Origin: Branchinecta lynchi
Taxonomy: Eukaryota > Arthropoda > Branchiopoda > Anostraca > Branchinectidae
Length of the DNA: 64,000 bases
NCBI GenBank assembly: GCA_023053575.1
Contig: JAKZAP010000001.1
Span: 7,952,849 to 8,016,848, forward strand
Direction: 5' to 3'
Part shown: positions 36,601 through 48,600 of the stretch, one piece after another
Layout of the letters: the number at the start of each line of letters is the position of its first letter
Position numbering within the stretch: position 1 is the first letter of the stretch
Program-made: the position numbers and the translations under genes
Notes under the pieces: model-generated
Told to the model about the DNA's origin: nothing
The model's input: the letters and a program-made list of their open reading frames with translations, nothing else
Databases searched by the model: none

Positions 36601-39600
36601 CCTTCGACCAAATCAACGTGTTCCCGAATTGTTGACCGGTTTTTAAGCCGTTAACGGTTAGGTGGAAGGAAGGATTTGTCTTTGTCCTTTGTGCTTCAGT
36701 GACGCAATAGGTGTCATTCTGGCGAAGTAAGTAAGTAATTTATTTCTGAACCACCATTTTCAAGAGCGAAGTATGTAAAATAAAATAAAGAAATTAAATA
36801 AGACACCAGACAAAATAGAAATACAATATAAAATTTGTTATTCTTCGACCAGAAAATAGTGTAGAATGTCATGCGCTGGCTGGGCCCGGTTTTCCATGAT
36901 TTTGGCAGAGCTGACGAAATTTCCAAAATGTGATCTTTAACTTGTACTTAAAATAGCACTTTCTCATCTTTTGCAACTCCTTATTTTGTAGAACACGCGC
37001 AACATCAGCGCGAAATAAAATGGAAGGAGTACAAAAAGAGCTGTATAAATTCCTGAAGCCTTCCGATTGTAGCGTCGAGTTCGGTAAGCGGTACGGATAA
37101 ATTTACACACGCCTTGAACAACCGAAAAGCAAGTTTTTAAAAGTGTAGATTTGAAGGTAATGCCAAGCCATCATAGAGAGTCGGTCGACTGAAGCATTGG
37201 AAGTTCTAAACAGGATCTTTCTTTCGATCTTCCAAAGTTTTTCAAGCTTTCACAAAACTATCTGCCTATATAGTAAACCAGCAATCAACCAACAATCTGC
37301 CGTATAGTAAACCAACAAACCAAGAGTGTTACGGATGATGTGCACTAGGATTAGAAAGCTTTACTGTACGTATTGTAAATGCTTAACTTTTAACCTTTTT
37401 CTTGTCTCGCCAATTTGGTGGAATAAAAGCATTTCATTCATTCAAATGTTCCGAATTTTGAGTTTAGGGCACTTATGCTGAATTTATTGAAACTAGAAGA
37501 ATACAACCATGGTTAATCTCTCTGTTATCCTAAACTTACTTGAATTTCACGTTCTTTAATTTTTGGTAGTCTCAAACGATTGCAAGTTGACAAAAAATCG
37601 ATGACAAGTTGACAGAACCACTGTTGACAAAATTAACGCCAAAGAAGGCCGAAATATCGCCGAGTAAGAATTCAGCTGACTCATACGTTTCGGAACAAAT
37701 TAAGCTTAGGCTGAAGGAATACTACCTGTAAGAATCATTTCTTTGCAACCCGCTTTTCAGATTTAGTGGAATAGCACACAGAGAGAAGTTACGCTTGAAA
37801 CAAGACCAAAGGTTTCGATGGGATCACAAAAATTGCCAAACCCCTTTAGCATGTACTATTAATCCGTAATGAACCGCTTGAAAATGTACAAAGATGATAG
37901 TTTTAATCTTACGTGTGGCGGCAAAACAACCAATCAGATACAGATGAGAAAAACAAGTGCAGCTATGGGTTCAGCATGTCTCCTCACCGTACATCGGCTA
38001 TCTTAATCGATAAATATTCCTTCAGCCCGAGCTGACTGCGAATCATATTTGTTAGTGCAAAACGGATACGTTACTCACTTCCTAGATATTCCTATAACGT
38101 CCGAAGTATAGCTCTAATAAAATTCAGTTGGCTTATCCGGTTTGCACTATTAAATATCTAAGTGGGTTTTAAAACTTCTCGCAGATTTTGTGGTTTCGGC
38201 CAGATTCCGGGCGAACTAATCGTCCGGCAAGAAAATAAATTTATAAAGTCAATTCACCTTGTCACATACCCCTATATCAAACCGCTTATCAGCTTGAGAT
38301 AAAAATTATAATTTTAGCAAATTTTCCGGTTTTAGCCGGATTTCGGACGAACTGCTTGTCCAGCGAGAAAATAAATGTCATATTCGGATTCAGCGTGCTT
38401 TCTTTCGCCCTTAATTTGAAACTCCCTCCCGCAGCCCTAAATATAGAGGAACAGAGCCCATCTATGAACTTGACCTATAGTTTGACCCGAAGAATCTCAT
38501 ACCGAGTTTGAACAAAATCTGTCCACCCATTCGAGAGTTACCGTGCTAACAGACGGACAGACAGACAGACAGACGGACGGACAACTTTTATGAAGTCATA
38601 GGTATTCCTCCACTTACGTTTTGGCATCCCAAAAACTGAACTGAAATAAAAACATCCGTACTTTCTTTAAACAGAATTTAATAAATGAATATTTAATACA
38701 TACCGTCATTCAGACCTCCGCTTCATCTTAGGCTGAGCCTGACCTCTGACAAGGGTCCTTGACCCCAAATATTGGTTGTTATTATATTCTCGGGCTTTCC
38801 TTGAAGCTTAGCCTTTACCCTTCTGTGTTTTTGCCCGTATTCCATCTAGTCCTGCGAAGGAACGCAAAACCTGTCTAACTAGGTCATGCGAAGTTGCAAT
38901 AAAGCAATATCCAATATTAATTTTTGATTCATGCCTTTGGAAGTCCCTATGGAAACAATCGTCATTATTGCCATTTGCTTGCGTTCACGAGCCTAGAGTT
39001 TCTCGATTTCGTCTCAAAACCGAGGTCAGTGAACCGACATTGGAGCCGTTCGGTTGGAATCGCCTATCCTGATCCTTTTCTTTGTGGGTAGTGCGGCCGA
39101 GGACGTAGAAGAATAGGGTATGATACGTGAAGACCACGTCAGAGCCGACAGGGCGCTTGAAAGTCTAAAAGCCAGGCTTCAGCCGTCAGATTTTTCTCCT
39201 GGGTTCCAGGCATTGATGATGATGATTTTATCAATGTTATTAAGAAGAGCATTCATTTTCTTCAAGAGGGGTCTGGAAGGTGAAGCCAGACCAAAAACGT
39301 CTGGAAGTCAGGGTCCGGAGAAATATGTCTCTGAAAATAGGGTGTAATGTGCTGGTCGTGTAGGCGTTCCGTCAAAATTTATTCTTTTTCATGGGATTTT
39401 GCTTGGGTCGAGCGACGGAGGACATACTAGAAAAGGGTGTCATATACCGAGATTTGAACCGGCAGTGGATCTGTTAAGTATCGTTTCGAATGGGCATAAA
39501 TGTGCGGAGACTCACCTGTAAATACTTGGTTTCGTTTGCCACAGATGATGCCAGTACGTTGAAAATAATTATTCTAAGGATCAAGATGAAACCATAAGTT

Positions 39601-42600
39601 ATGTACGGAGCTACGGCTGCAATCCCAAGTTTCCAAAAGCGAAGTGAACCGTACAAGGTGACGCAGGTCAGAGTCAAGTTCGTCACATCGTTCACCAGCA
39701 TGATCGGCCCAAAAATGTTGTTGCATTCCTCTAGCAGGTCTCGAATGAACTCCATAGTTTTCCACAATGAAACTATTACGGAATTACTGTCGTTAAGTCT
39801 CATGATAATCTCGGTTGGGGCGGGTATTCGGTCCAGTTTGGTACATTTTGGACACGTTGTCGCCTGGTAGAAATTGTGCAGGAAGCACTTTCGAGCACCT
39901 CGAATATTCATTGACACTTCATAATAAATGAATCCAATTCCAATATCACATATAAACCACAGTATCCATGTGTACGTGCTTTCATAAATGTGAAGTGTAA
40001 TAGCGATACCCATCGCGTGATCCTGGGGGAGGATTGGGATCGAGTTAAAGTTTCCCTTCACTTCTGGATGGGAAGTTAGATGGTGTACCAAAGATGCTGT
40101 ACAACCTATGAAAAACACGACGTAAACACTACAGAGGATGTAGTAGTAAAGCCTTTCACGATGGTCCATACACAAATAAAACTCAGCAACTTTTGCATTC
40201 CAGTTGTTCATAAGTCGTTGGATATTGTTTTGTCTCAAGAAGAGCACCATATGAACAGCTACCGCTGTAAACCAGTGTAGGGCCCAAGGCGCCAACTGGA
40301 TTAGTTTTATTGTGGGGTATTTCAGTACGAACACACAGTAGAAGAAGGAGTATAGAACGAATCCATAAAGCACTAAGAATAGGATAAGCACCAAAACTGG
40401 AATAATATAGGTATACCAAGCGCGGGTGCTGGTCCACGGAGGCAATATACCACAGTACGTTGTCAGAGATTCGATCATTTTGCGTGATAACACTTTCCAC
40501 TTAGTTTTGGGTTTTTCAAACGCTTTCGTCTTTTCTTCACTGTCTATTCCATTTCGCTCCAGGTTCAACACAGTAAAGTCCTTCTTGGGAATTTCCCAGG
40601 CGACTGGCTTTGGCTTCTGCATCGTGTTCCTTGCACGGAATCCAGGCAGGGAATGGGATCCCAGCTTTTTGGAAATGCATTTTTATTTTGTTGATCGGAG
40701 GCTATGTTGATATTGCAAGGGTTTGGCGTGTCACAAAGCTATCATGTACGCCTAAAAAGTAGAGATATTTATAGGGTGTGCAGGGCTCAAAGAGACGGTG
40801 GTTAGTATCCCGCTGGGATGGAAATGATCCGTTGGGCTTAATGGCACTACTTATAGTCACCATGGGGGTCTGGTAAGGCGATGTGTTCGTGACAAAATGA
40901 AGGCTGGTCATCATTGGCGTCGCTAGTGCATTTTCGGTGGGGGGGGGGGGGGGGGTGCAGAGCCAAAATTTTACCGAATCTTTCAAATTTTTTTAGGGAA
41001 TCCTGGAACTAAGAATTCGAGCTTTAAATTATGGAACAGAAACCATTACGTGGGAAGAGCAATACTAAAGAGCAGCGAACGACTATAAGCCAACTAATAA
41101 GCGGCGTTTTGGAGAAGCCCACATGGAGAATATATTGCAGGTCATGATTGCAGTAACAGCTTCTATCCATTATAGCCAACAGAAAATTAGATCGAGCGCC
41201 GCAGGCGAAAATTTTCGAAATCCATTTTTGTTTTTGTAGGACCGGATGGAGCGACGTTCCGGCCGCAGCAGCAGCAACTGTAGTCTAGTCAATATACTAC
41301 CTATAATCACAGAAAGTGAGCGCCGCAGGCGAATTTTTTGTTTGCTTTTTCCTGCCAAATTTGATTTCCATCCAAATTCTACCTTTTAACGTTTTGAAAT
41401 CTCAATCCTAAAACTGTCTTAAAACCCCCGTCAAATGACGCGCCCTTCCACAAAACAGAGAATATTACGAAAAGTGCTGCAGACGGAATTTTCGAAATAT
41501 TTATGATTAGATATTCTTTTTGGGATCCAAAATAAAAGTGAGGACTATCGATGATATCATAGATCATCCCTTTTGTCTGCAACCAGTGCTTCACTCGACC
41601 TCTTCTGAGTTTCGAGGTTCGTGGCAACTTCCAAATCCTGGAAATTATAACGAATAAATTACCGAATCCCAGTTATTATACCGAATAAGTTTAGAACGAT
41701 ATCATGTTCGGGATCCTGTATAACTACCGTATCCCGGTTATAATACCGAATTGTTTTGGTATCGAAAGACTACCGAACAATATTCATATTCGGTATACTT
41801 TCGTCGAAACTGGAACAAAGTCGAGATTCGTGGTTAACTTCCTAATCCTGGAATTATACTGAATAAATTACCGAATCCCAATCTTGATACCGAATAATTT
41901 CGAACCAATAGCTTATTCGGGATTCTGTGTAACTACAGAATCTCCATAAATATACCGAATAGTTCCGGCATCGAAAAATTACCAAATGATTTCAGTAAAT
42001 TTTCTCACCAAATTCTTGATAACTACCGAATACTGGCAACTATACCGAATCCCGATCATTATACCGAAGAGATTTGTACAGATAGCCTATTTAGGATTTT
42101 GTATAACTACCGAATCCCCGTAAATCTATCGAACAGTTCTGCTATCGAAAAAATACTACCGAATCTCAAAAAGGTGGGAGGGAGCTGCACCCCCCCCCCC
42201 CCTTGCGACGCCCCTGCTGATCATTGCCTTGTTTGTGTACTTTTCGCTCCCTTTGTGGGAGGCTGACGGAAAGGGTCATGTCCGAGCCAAGTTCTATGAG
42301 ACAATGTGACCTGCAGTAAAGCTAGGTTTACACGGAGGGTATTTACCCGTACCCCGCGGGTATTTTTCCCCGCAACAGCTACAAAAACCCGTGTATTTTG
42401 GACTTCAATTTCGCGAACTTTTTACCCGGGTATTTGTTTGTCGAGGGGTATTCTTCGACGTCAGCAACAATAAAACTGGATTTTCGAGGAATAATTTTGA
42501 TTATGACCGTGTAAAAAGTGGCTCAAATGGACACATGTTGGTATCCATTGTCGAGAGATATCCTGAGCCTTACAACCTTGTAATTTATTGCCACATGACA

Positions 42601-45600
42601 GTACTGTTCCTTGAAAAATACCCGAGTACCGTGTGAACACTTTCCCTTCTCGTCTCCGGGGGAAAATACCTGCCGTGTAAATGATCCTTAAGGGCGATGG
42701 CCGCTGTAAAAGGAAGGAGACTATAATCAGATCAAGTCTAACGCTGAAAAATATTAAAACTGTTATGAACCTTTGAATCGTTGTAGTGGGAATATTAACG
42801 AATAAGTATATAATTTACCAGCCGACTGTGGAAAATATCTTCCCTCCCCTCCAAAACAAAGTTGCCAGTTACTTCATTCGAATTATTTATTGCCTTTATT
42901 TCCCCATTTTCCGGAGTATCGGAACCGTGAGCAGACACTTTTTTTTTGACACTTTCTTCACTCATGAAAATTAACGCTGCCTTGAAATGACTAGAAAAGT
43001 GGAAAAATAAAGGGGTCATGACGGAATTTTAAAATACCACTGATGGCAGTCGAAGAGAACTGGTGGCAATTCACTTGTTAGGCCGCAGACGTAATAGACT
43101 TTTCATCGAAAAGGAGAAGGCTTTTAGTTAAACTTTGAGCATTTTTAGGATCAGCTCTTCACCTTCACCTTGAATTAGAAGAACACTTCACAAGAGATTT
43201 TGAGTTTCGCTACCGACTTTCTTCTGGAGGGTCAAGGAATAGACGTAGGATTGTTCCACCAGATTACCCTATCTGAGTAATTTGATAATGTTGTTTGGTA
43301 GCGTATACCTTGAGTTCAGGTCCGTATCCAGGAATTTTTTTTTTTTTTGGGGGGGGATTGCCTTTCGGGTTGGGGGGGGGTTTGCCTGCGGGTCGCACAC
43401 AAAAGATAGATCAGAGGGAAAAGCCTATAAAAATGAGTATTTTTGTACGTTTCGGGGGGGAGGGAGGGGTTCAACCCCCTAACCCCCTCCCCTGGATACG
43501 GCCTTGCGTGAGTTCAAGCTGACTAGGAAACACATATTTAACAGTGGCTAAAAATGGGAAGTCAGTTTAGATATTCGTCACCGATATTTCGGTCCACCTT
43601 GGCAAGGATCCCCGTCAGGATGTTGCTGGATTGTAAATCCGTTGTTTAATATATTATTTGGTAGTATTGTAAGGCTTGGAAACGCGGTAACCTTCATTTA
43701 TTCCAAAGTATAAAGGTGCGACGGTTTGTTTTATGAGCTGCAGCCTTGTACCAGACTTTCTATAAAGAACATATACGTCTGCAAAACCAGCGAACTTTAG
43801 CTCTTCCCCTGGACATTCACTGGCAAAAGTTGCAAAAAATATCCAAGCAAATATCTCTCATTCAGAGGCCAATGTGGATTCCTGTCCTGGCCGACGCACC
43901 AGAGCAGAAGAAAACCCTATCTGAGATTCTAAGCCCGAAAGCAGTTCTACCATTGGTGAAGCTAGAGCCCGCTCGCGCAGCTCAGAAGACGCCATTGATC
44001 AAGATGACCGCGGCCGAACCAGCCTTTCCTTATGAGAAGGAAGATGTACAGGAGCTGCTATCCCTGTTTCCTGCTGGGCTAGTTGGAAAGGACGAGAAAC
44101 AGGGTTTGAAATATCTAGGAAGTGAGTAAAAGTGATCTCCTTTTTGAAGTCTGTCTTGTGTTTGTCCACTGCAGATATGGCAGAAGGCCCATAATAACAT
44201 GTTCGTAACTCAGTTAATTAGTAACACTCTGCTTTGCTCATCCTTTGACAGAACGGTCCTCTTTCCCCTTTACTTTGGTTCACCTTGTCCGCTGCCCAAT
44301 ACGGCACTTAGTGGTACATTTTTTGTCACATAATATAAAATGCTATATGCGTGGAATAGAAACATATTTTCTCACAGAGCCAGATGTATTTTCTTACTGC
44401 GGAGAAACGGTACTGGTAGGCTTTTGTGCATAACTACAAAAATAAATTATAGGCCTATTGTAGTAAAGGACATAATTGTGCCGCTGAAAAGCAAGAATAA
44501 ATACATCCATCTGGCAACCTGTCGTAGTTTATGTGTCCTGAAAGCACTGTCTGCTTCTATCACCCAGTCTTTCTAGGTGGAAATCACTCAAAGGGAACGA
44601 AAAACAGCCTAACGGTGGACCACATACCTTTTAGTGAAATTGGGGGGGAGGGGGTGGGGGCTTAATCTACAGTCAAATATTGTCGGTTGTCAGACCGCTC
44701 CTTCCCCAATCAAGTGAATCTTGGTAGTGGTCTAACTTCCGTCTCTTGGGGACAATTCACGAGGAATGACTTGGTCAGCACCGCTCGACGTGATTGAATG
44801 TAGTTTCTGTACGAAGAAATACCTGTGTCATCGTAAATATGTCTTTCTGTTCGTATATCTTTGACGCCAGAATTCGAACGGATGAAATGTTACTTGTTCT
44901 TTTCCAGACGATGAGATGAAGAGCAAACCGTTCTGTGCCCTCTGTGAACTTGTTATGCATGAAATCCAAACTATTCTTGCTGATACCAAGGAAGACGTAA
45001 GTATACCCATCAGAAATGGTAACCCAGTAAAAGTACATTAGGACTGGCTACTTTTCAAAGGAAATGCACTACTAGAACGTACTTCCTCCCCAATATGATA
45101 CAAATAAGGATGGGCGTGATGGACTGCGGGAGGTATGGGTGGTTTTGGCTGGTAGTGTCTTTGACACCTTAACCGACGGAGGTGTTGTAGCTCATCGTCT
45201 TTGACCTTCTTCTGGGAATTAGGTGTTCTCCCCCCCCCCACCGCTTATCTATTTGCTCCATTTCCGCTAGATGACGCGCCGACGCGACGAAAAGTTGAGA
45301 CCTGAGCAAACTAATACTCGTCACTCCTTCAAAGTAGGCCTCTATGTGCTTTACACTGGACAGGAAGAAAATCGATTCTCTGCCGTATGCAAGATATAAC
45401 AGTGTAGCGGATGCTATATCACATCGTTTGCCCCCGGGGTGTGCGATGACTCTGAGTGAAATGAATACTGTTTTGGTCGTCAGTATGCTGGGATGCGCGG
45501 AGAGAGAAGTGTCAATATCTTTGTTGGATTTAAATTTAATAAACTGGAAGAATCCAAAAATGTTTGGTAACAATCCAGCGCAAACATAGCAAAATATAAT

Positions 45601-48600
45601 TCTATGAATGAAAAAATTTGTTCGTGCGGACCGAGAAACTCAAAATGCGGAGCCTGGCACTGGTCAGAAAGTGACCCTAGTTGAAGGGAAAGCGAGGTCT
45701 GTGTTTGTCGGAAGGGCCTCAGATGGACACGTATCGCAAGGTGAAACTTTAACCGAATAGGGCTAAGATTTGACAGTCTATTTACCCACCGCGTATTGAC
45801 TTAAATGGATTGAAGATTCGATGAAAATACATTATTCGTTGCTCCGCTATTCATATACTGTGTGTTGTACCTCTGTGTTTGTAACATTTTGCATATACTA
45901 GGTAAACGATTACCAAATATAAACCTTTTTTGGTTTATAGGCAATAGCAGGCCTTGATTAGCCATTGAAATGCCCCCTTTTTTTGAATTTCAGTTTCTCA
46001 GCGTCTGGATTAACTTTGTAGAGCAGTGTATTTTTGAACGTCACCACTAGAGCTCAAGATGAAAAAAACCTTAGCAAAGTCAAAATAATAAATTATATTC
46101 AGTCTAGTATATTAAAATAAGCTTGCTTTTCAGTTAAACTTTAAGAATCTCAAACCTCCCGTGGGTGTGGGAGAACAGTTTTATGAAACAAAACCAGTTC
46201 GTAAACAAACCTTCGGCCAAAGGTGACTGAGCTAAGTTTTATGTTAGGAATGTTTCGGCTGTTCTTGGCGAGGGTCCTCTTCAGCTCTATGGCGAAGGAA
46301 TAATTTTGTTGTCCGTCTGCAAAGCGATAACGGACCTCCCAGTAAAAACATCTGGAGATGGTCCTTTACATCGAGCCATCCCAGCATTTAACGAACTCTT
46401 GTACCCCCCACCCCCCCAAGTTGACAGGCATACTAAGCTAAGCAATGCCGACTACGCGCACTTTCTTAAAGTTGCATGATTGTTAATAATGTTTTCAGAA
46501 GCACAAGCCTAAATAAGTTCATGCAATATATTGATATTGTCCCTTCCCTGTTCCCTTCAACCCTCTCTGCTGCTCAATGCCTTAAACCTTGATCTCCTGT
46601 TGGTACACACATTCATCTGATGTCAGTTCCGAGGTAACTAGAAACTCGAATGTCTACCTGTTAAGTTGGGATCATCAGTCATCTACACAGTTCCGCCGTT
46701 TACTGCCATGTTACTGACCATACCGGAGCACTCTCTTATTACGCATTCCACGCTATGTTGAATGTCAGTCACATTAATGAGTCTCGTCAATTTTTAATAG
46801 TCCCATTTCCTTTACAGAGGAAGATTGAAGACGCGGTCAGAAAGGTGTGCGAGCGATTGCCGTCGAGCTTGACTAATGAATGTGAGGATTTCATTTTGGA
46901 GTACGGTGATGCCGTTTTGTTCATGCTTTCACAGCAGCTCGACCCAGCTAAGGTAGGTTTACAGACAGTACTCCTGTATCCTTTGTTTAAAGGCAAAGAA
47001 TGCTATAAGTTGCTGTTTTAAACTTTACCCTGGTCATCAGCTTTTTGAAACCACGCCTTAACCAGACCAATGGCAACATCACATTCTTCCAGTTATAAGT
47101 ATCAGACCCTTTCCCTTTTCTAAGCAACATGTGGAATGTTTTGGCGTGATTTACATGGAGAAGTTAGCGCAGAGCAAAATATCACAAGGGAGTAGCGGCA
47201 AGAGTTGACAAAATTGACACACACTCGAATAGCAGCGATACTTGCGCCATAGCGATAGAGAATGTCCCTACAGAAACGCATTCTGTCGTTCACCAGTGCT
47301 AGCTCTGATAACTTCATGTTTCGAACATTGCAAAAAAATTTAACAGTCACCATTGTTTCCTTGGTATGTTCAGACCGAACATTCGTTTTACTACAAATTC
47401 CTAAACCCGCAAGTATGTTTCGCTTTAAATGCTGCAAGCGTATTGGGCGGCAGTATGAGTACGACCCGTTTTTGAAGCACGGAAAGCATAGGTCTTGAGG
47501 CTACTCCCTAGCAGAGCAAAATGGCACTGAGGAGTAACGCCAAGACCTATGCTTTCCATGCTTTGCAAACGGGCCATACTTCTAGTGCCGCCAGCTACGC
47601 TTGCGGTATTTAAAGCGAGATAAACTTGCGGGTTAGAAATTTCTGGTAATGCAAAGGTGCAGTCTGCACATACCAAGGACACAATGGAGGCCTTATAATT
47701 TTGTTGCTATGTCAAGAGAATGAATTTGTTAGACCCAGCGCTGTCGAACGACTGAATGAGTTTTAGTAGGGACGTTCTCTATCGCTAGTGGTGCTAGGAT
47801 CGTTGCTATTCGAATGTGTGTCAATTTTGTCAAGTCTTGGCGCTACTCCCTAGTGTTATTTAGCTTTGAGCTAGCGACAAGACAAGTCGGAATGGATATG
47901 GTTGATTTAGCTTGTTCTGTGGCGATGAAAAGCTTGTTTGACAAGAGGCTTTACAGTGATAAGTAAAAAAAGAGCAGTACCTGTGTGAAAGCTGGGATAC
48001 TGAATATCGATAGAACTAGCCTCTAAGCGTCACTAACATCTTGGCTGATCCTAAAATCCACTGTTGCTTTGTTCTTTTTGCCTGGGTTCGAGCGTCATAG
48101 ACGTTCAGGTCTGGGCAGGGGTCAACGAAAAGGGGTAGTAAAGTGCTCGCATGCTATTTAGCGATTTAGTTTTTTTTTGTTAGTCAGTAGTCAGTACTTT
48201 ACTTTAATATTACTGCATAGAAACAAAGCAAATATATACAAAGGAAAATAACAGGAACATCTGCTTCCTCTTCTTTGCGATTTGTCATAAGTTTTAGAAT
48301 TTTGTATTAGTTACTTACCGGTTTATCAGAAATTCAAAAAACAGAAGGATATGATTATGAAGCTGGAAAAGCGAATTCACCCTTTATAATGGAGCTCCAT
48401 GAGGTTTCGGTTTACTGAATTTTAACGATTTTGGTGGTTGTGATGTTGTTGTGTTCTTTCTCTCTCTTTTCGTCTTTTACCATAATCCGTCTTTACCTAG
48501 AAGGGTTACAAATAAAATTTGATTTGATTAATAATTGTTGAAAAGGGCCGGGTTTCTTAGGCGGCAGAATATCATAGGTTTTTGCAGCAAAATTTCGTCG

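Larger units (their letters stand above)
36080..39515. other. intron of Gr-like copy 1
   Basis: It contains the repeat copy at 36402-36600, a LINE 3' stub (36720-37160, - strand), a possible second LINE tail ending near 37445 (+), a reversed family 1 element (37797-38640) and a LINE tail with ATC repeats (39205-39330, - strand). No exon is seen. Confidence 0.65.
20436..43865. other. 23.4-kb saposin intron hosting two antisense Gr genes
   Basis: No + strand saposin exon was recognised between the end of domain 2 and the linker exon at 43866, and both ends are phase 0, so direct splicing is in frame. The intron contains both - strand Gr-like genes, two family 2 elements, two family 1 elements, two hAT-type elements and several MITEs and LINE stubs. 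A small missed linker exon is possible; it would not change the domain count. Confidence 0.7.
40623..43865. other. region upstream of Gr-like copy 1 up to next saposin exon
   Basis: It holds hAT-type element 2, an inverted-terminus MITE at 42322-42692 and a 190-bp hAT-like MITE at 43317-43506. No promoter element could be identified for the Gr gene. Confidence 0.65.

Noticed and set aside
39440..39470. B-box-like GGTTCAAATC on the - strand
   Set aside because: No matching A box lies at the right distance, so a tRNA or SINE is not supported.
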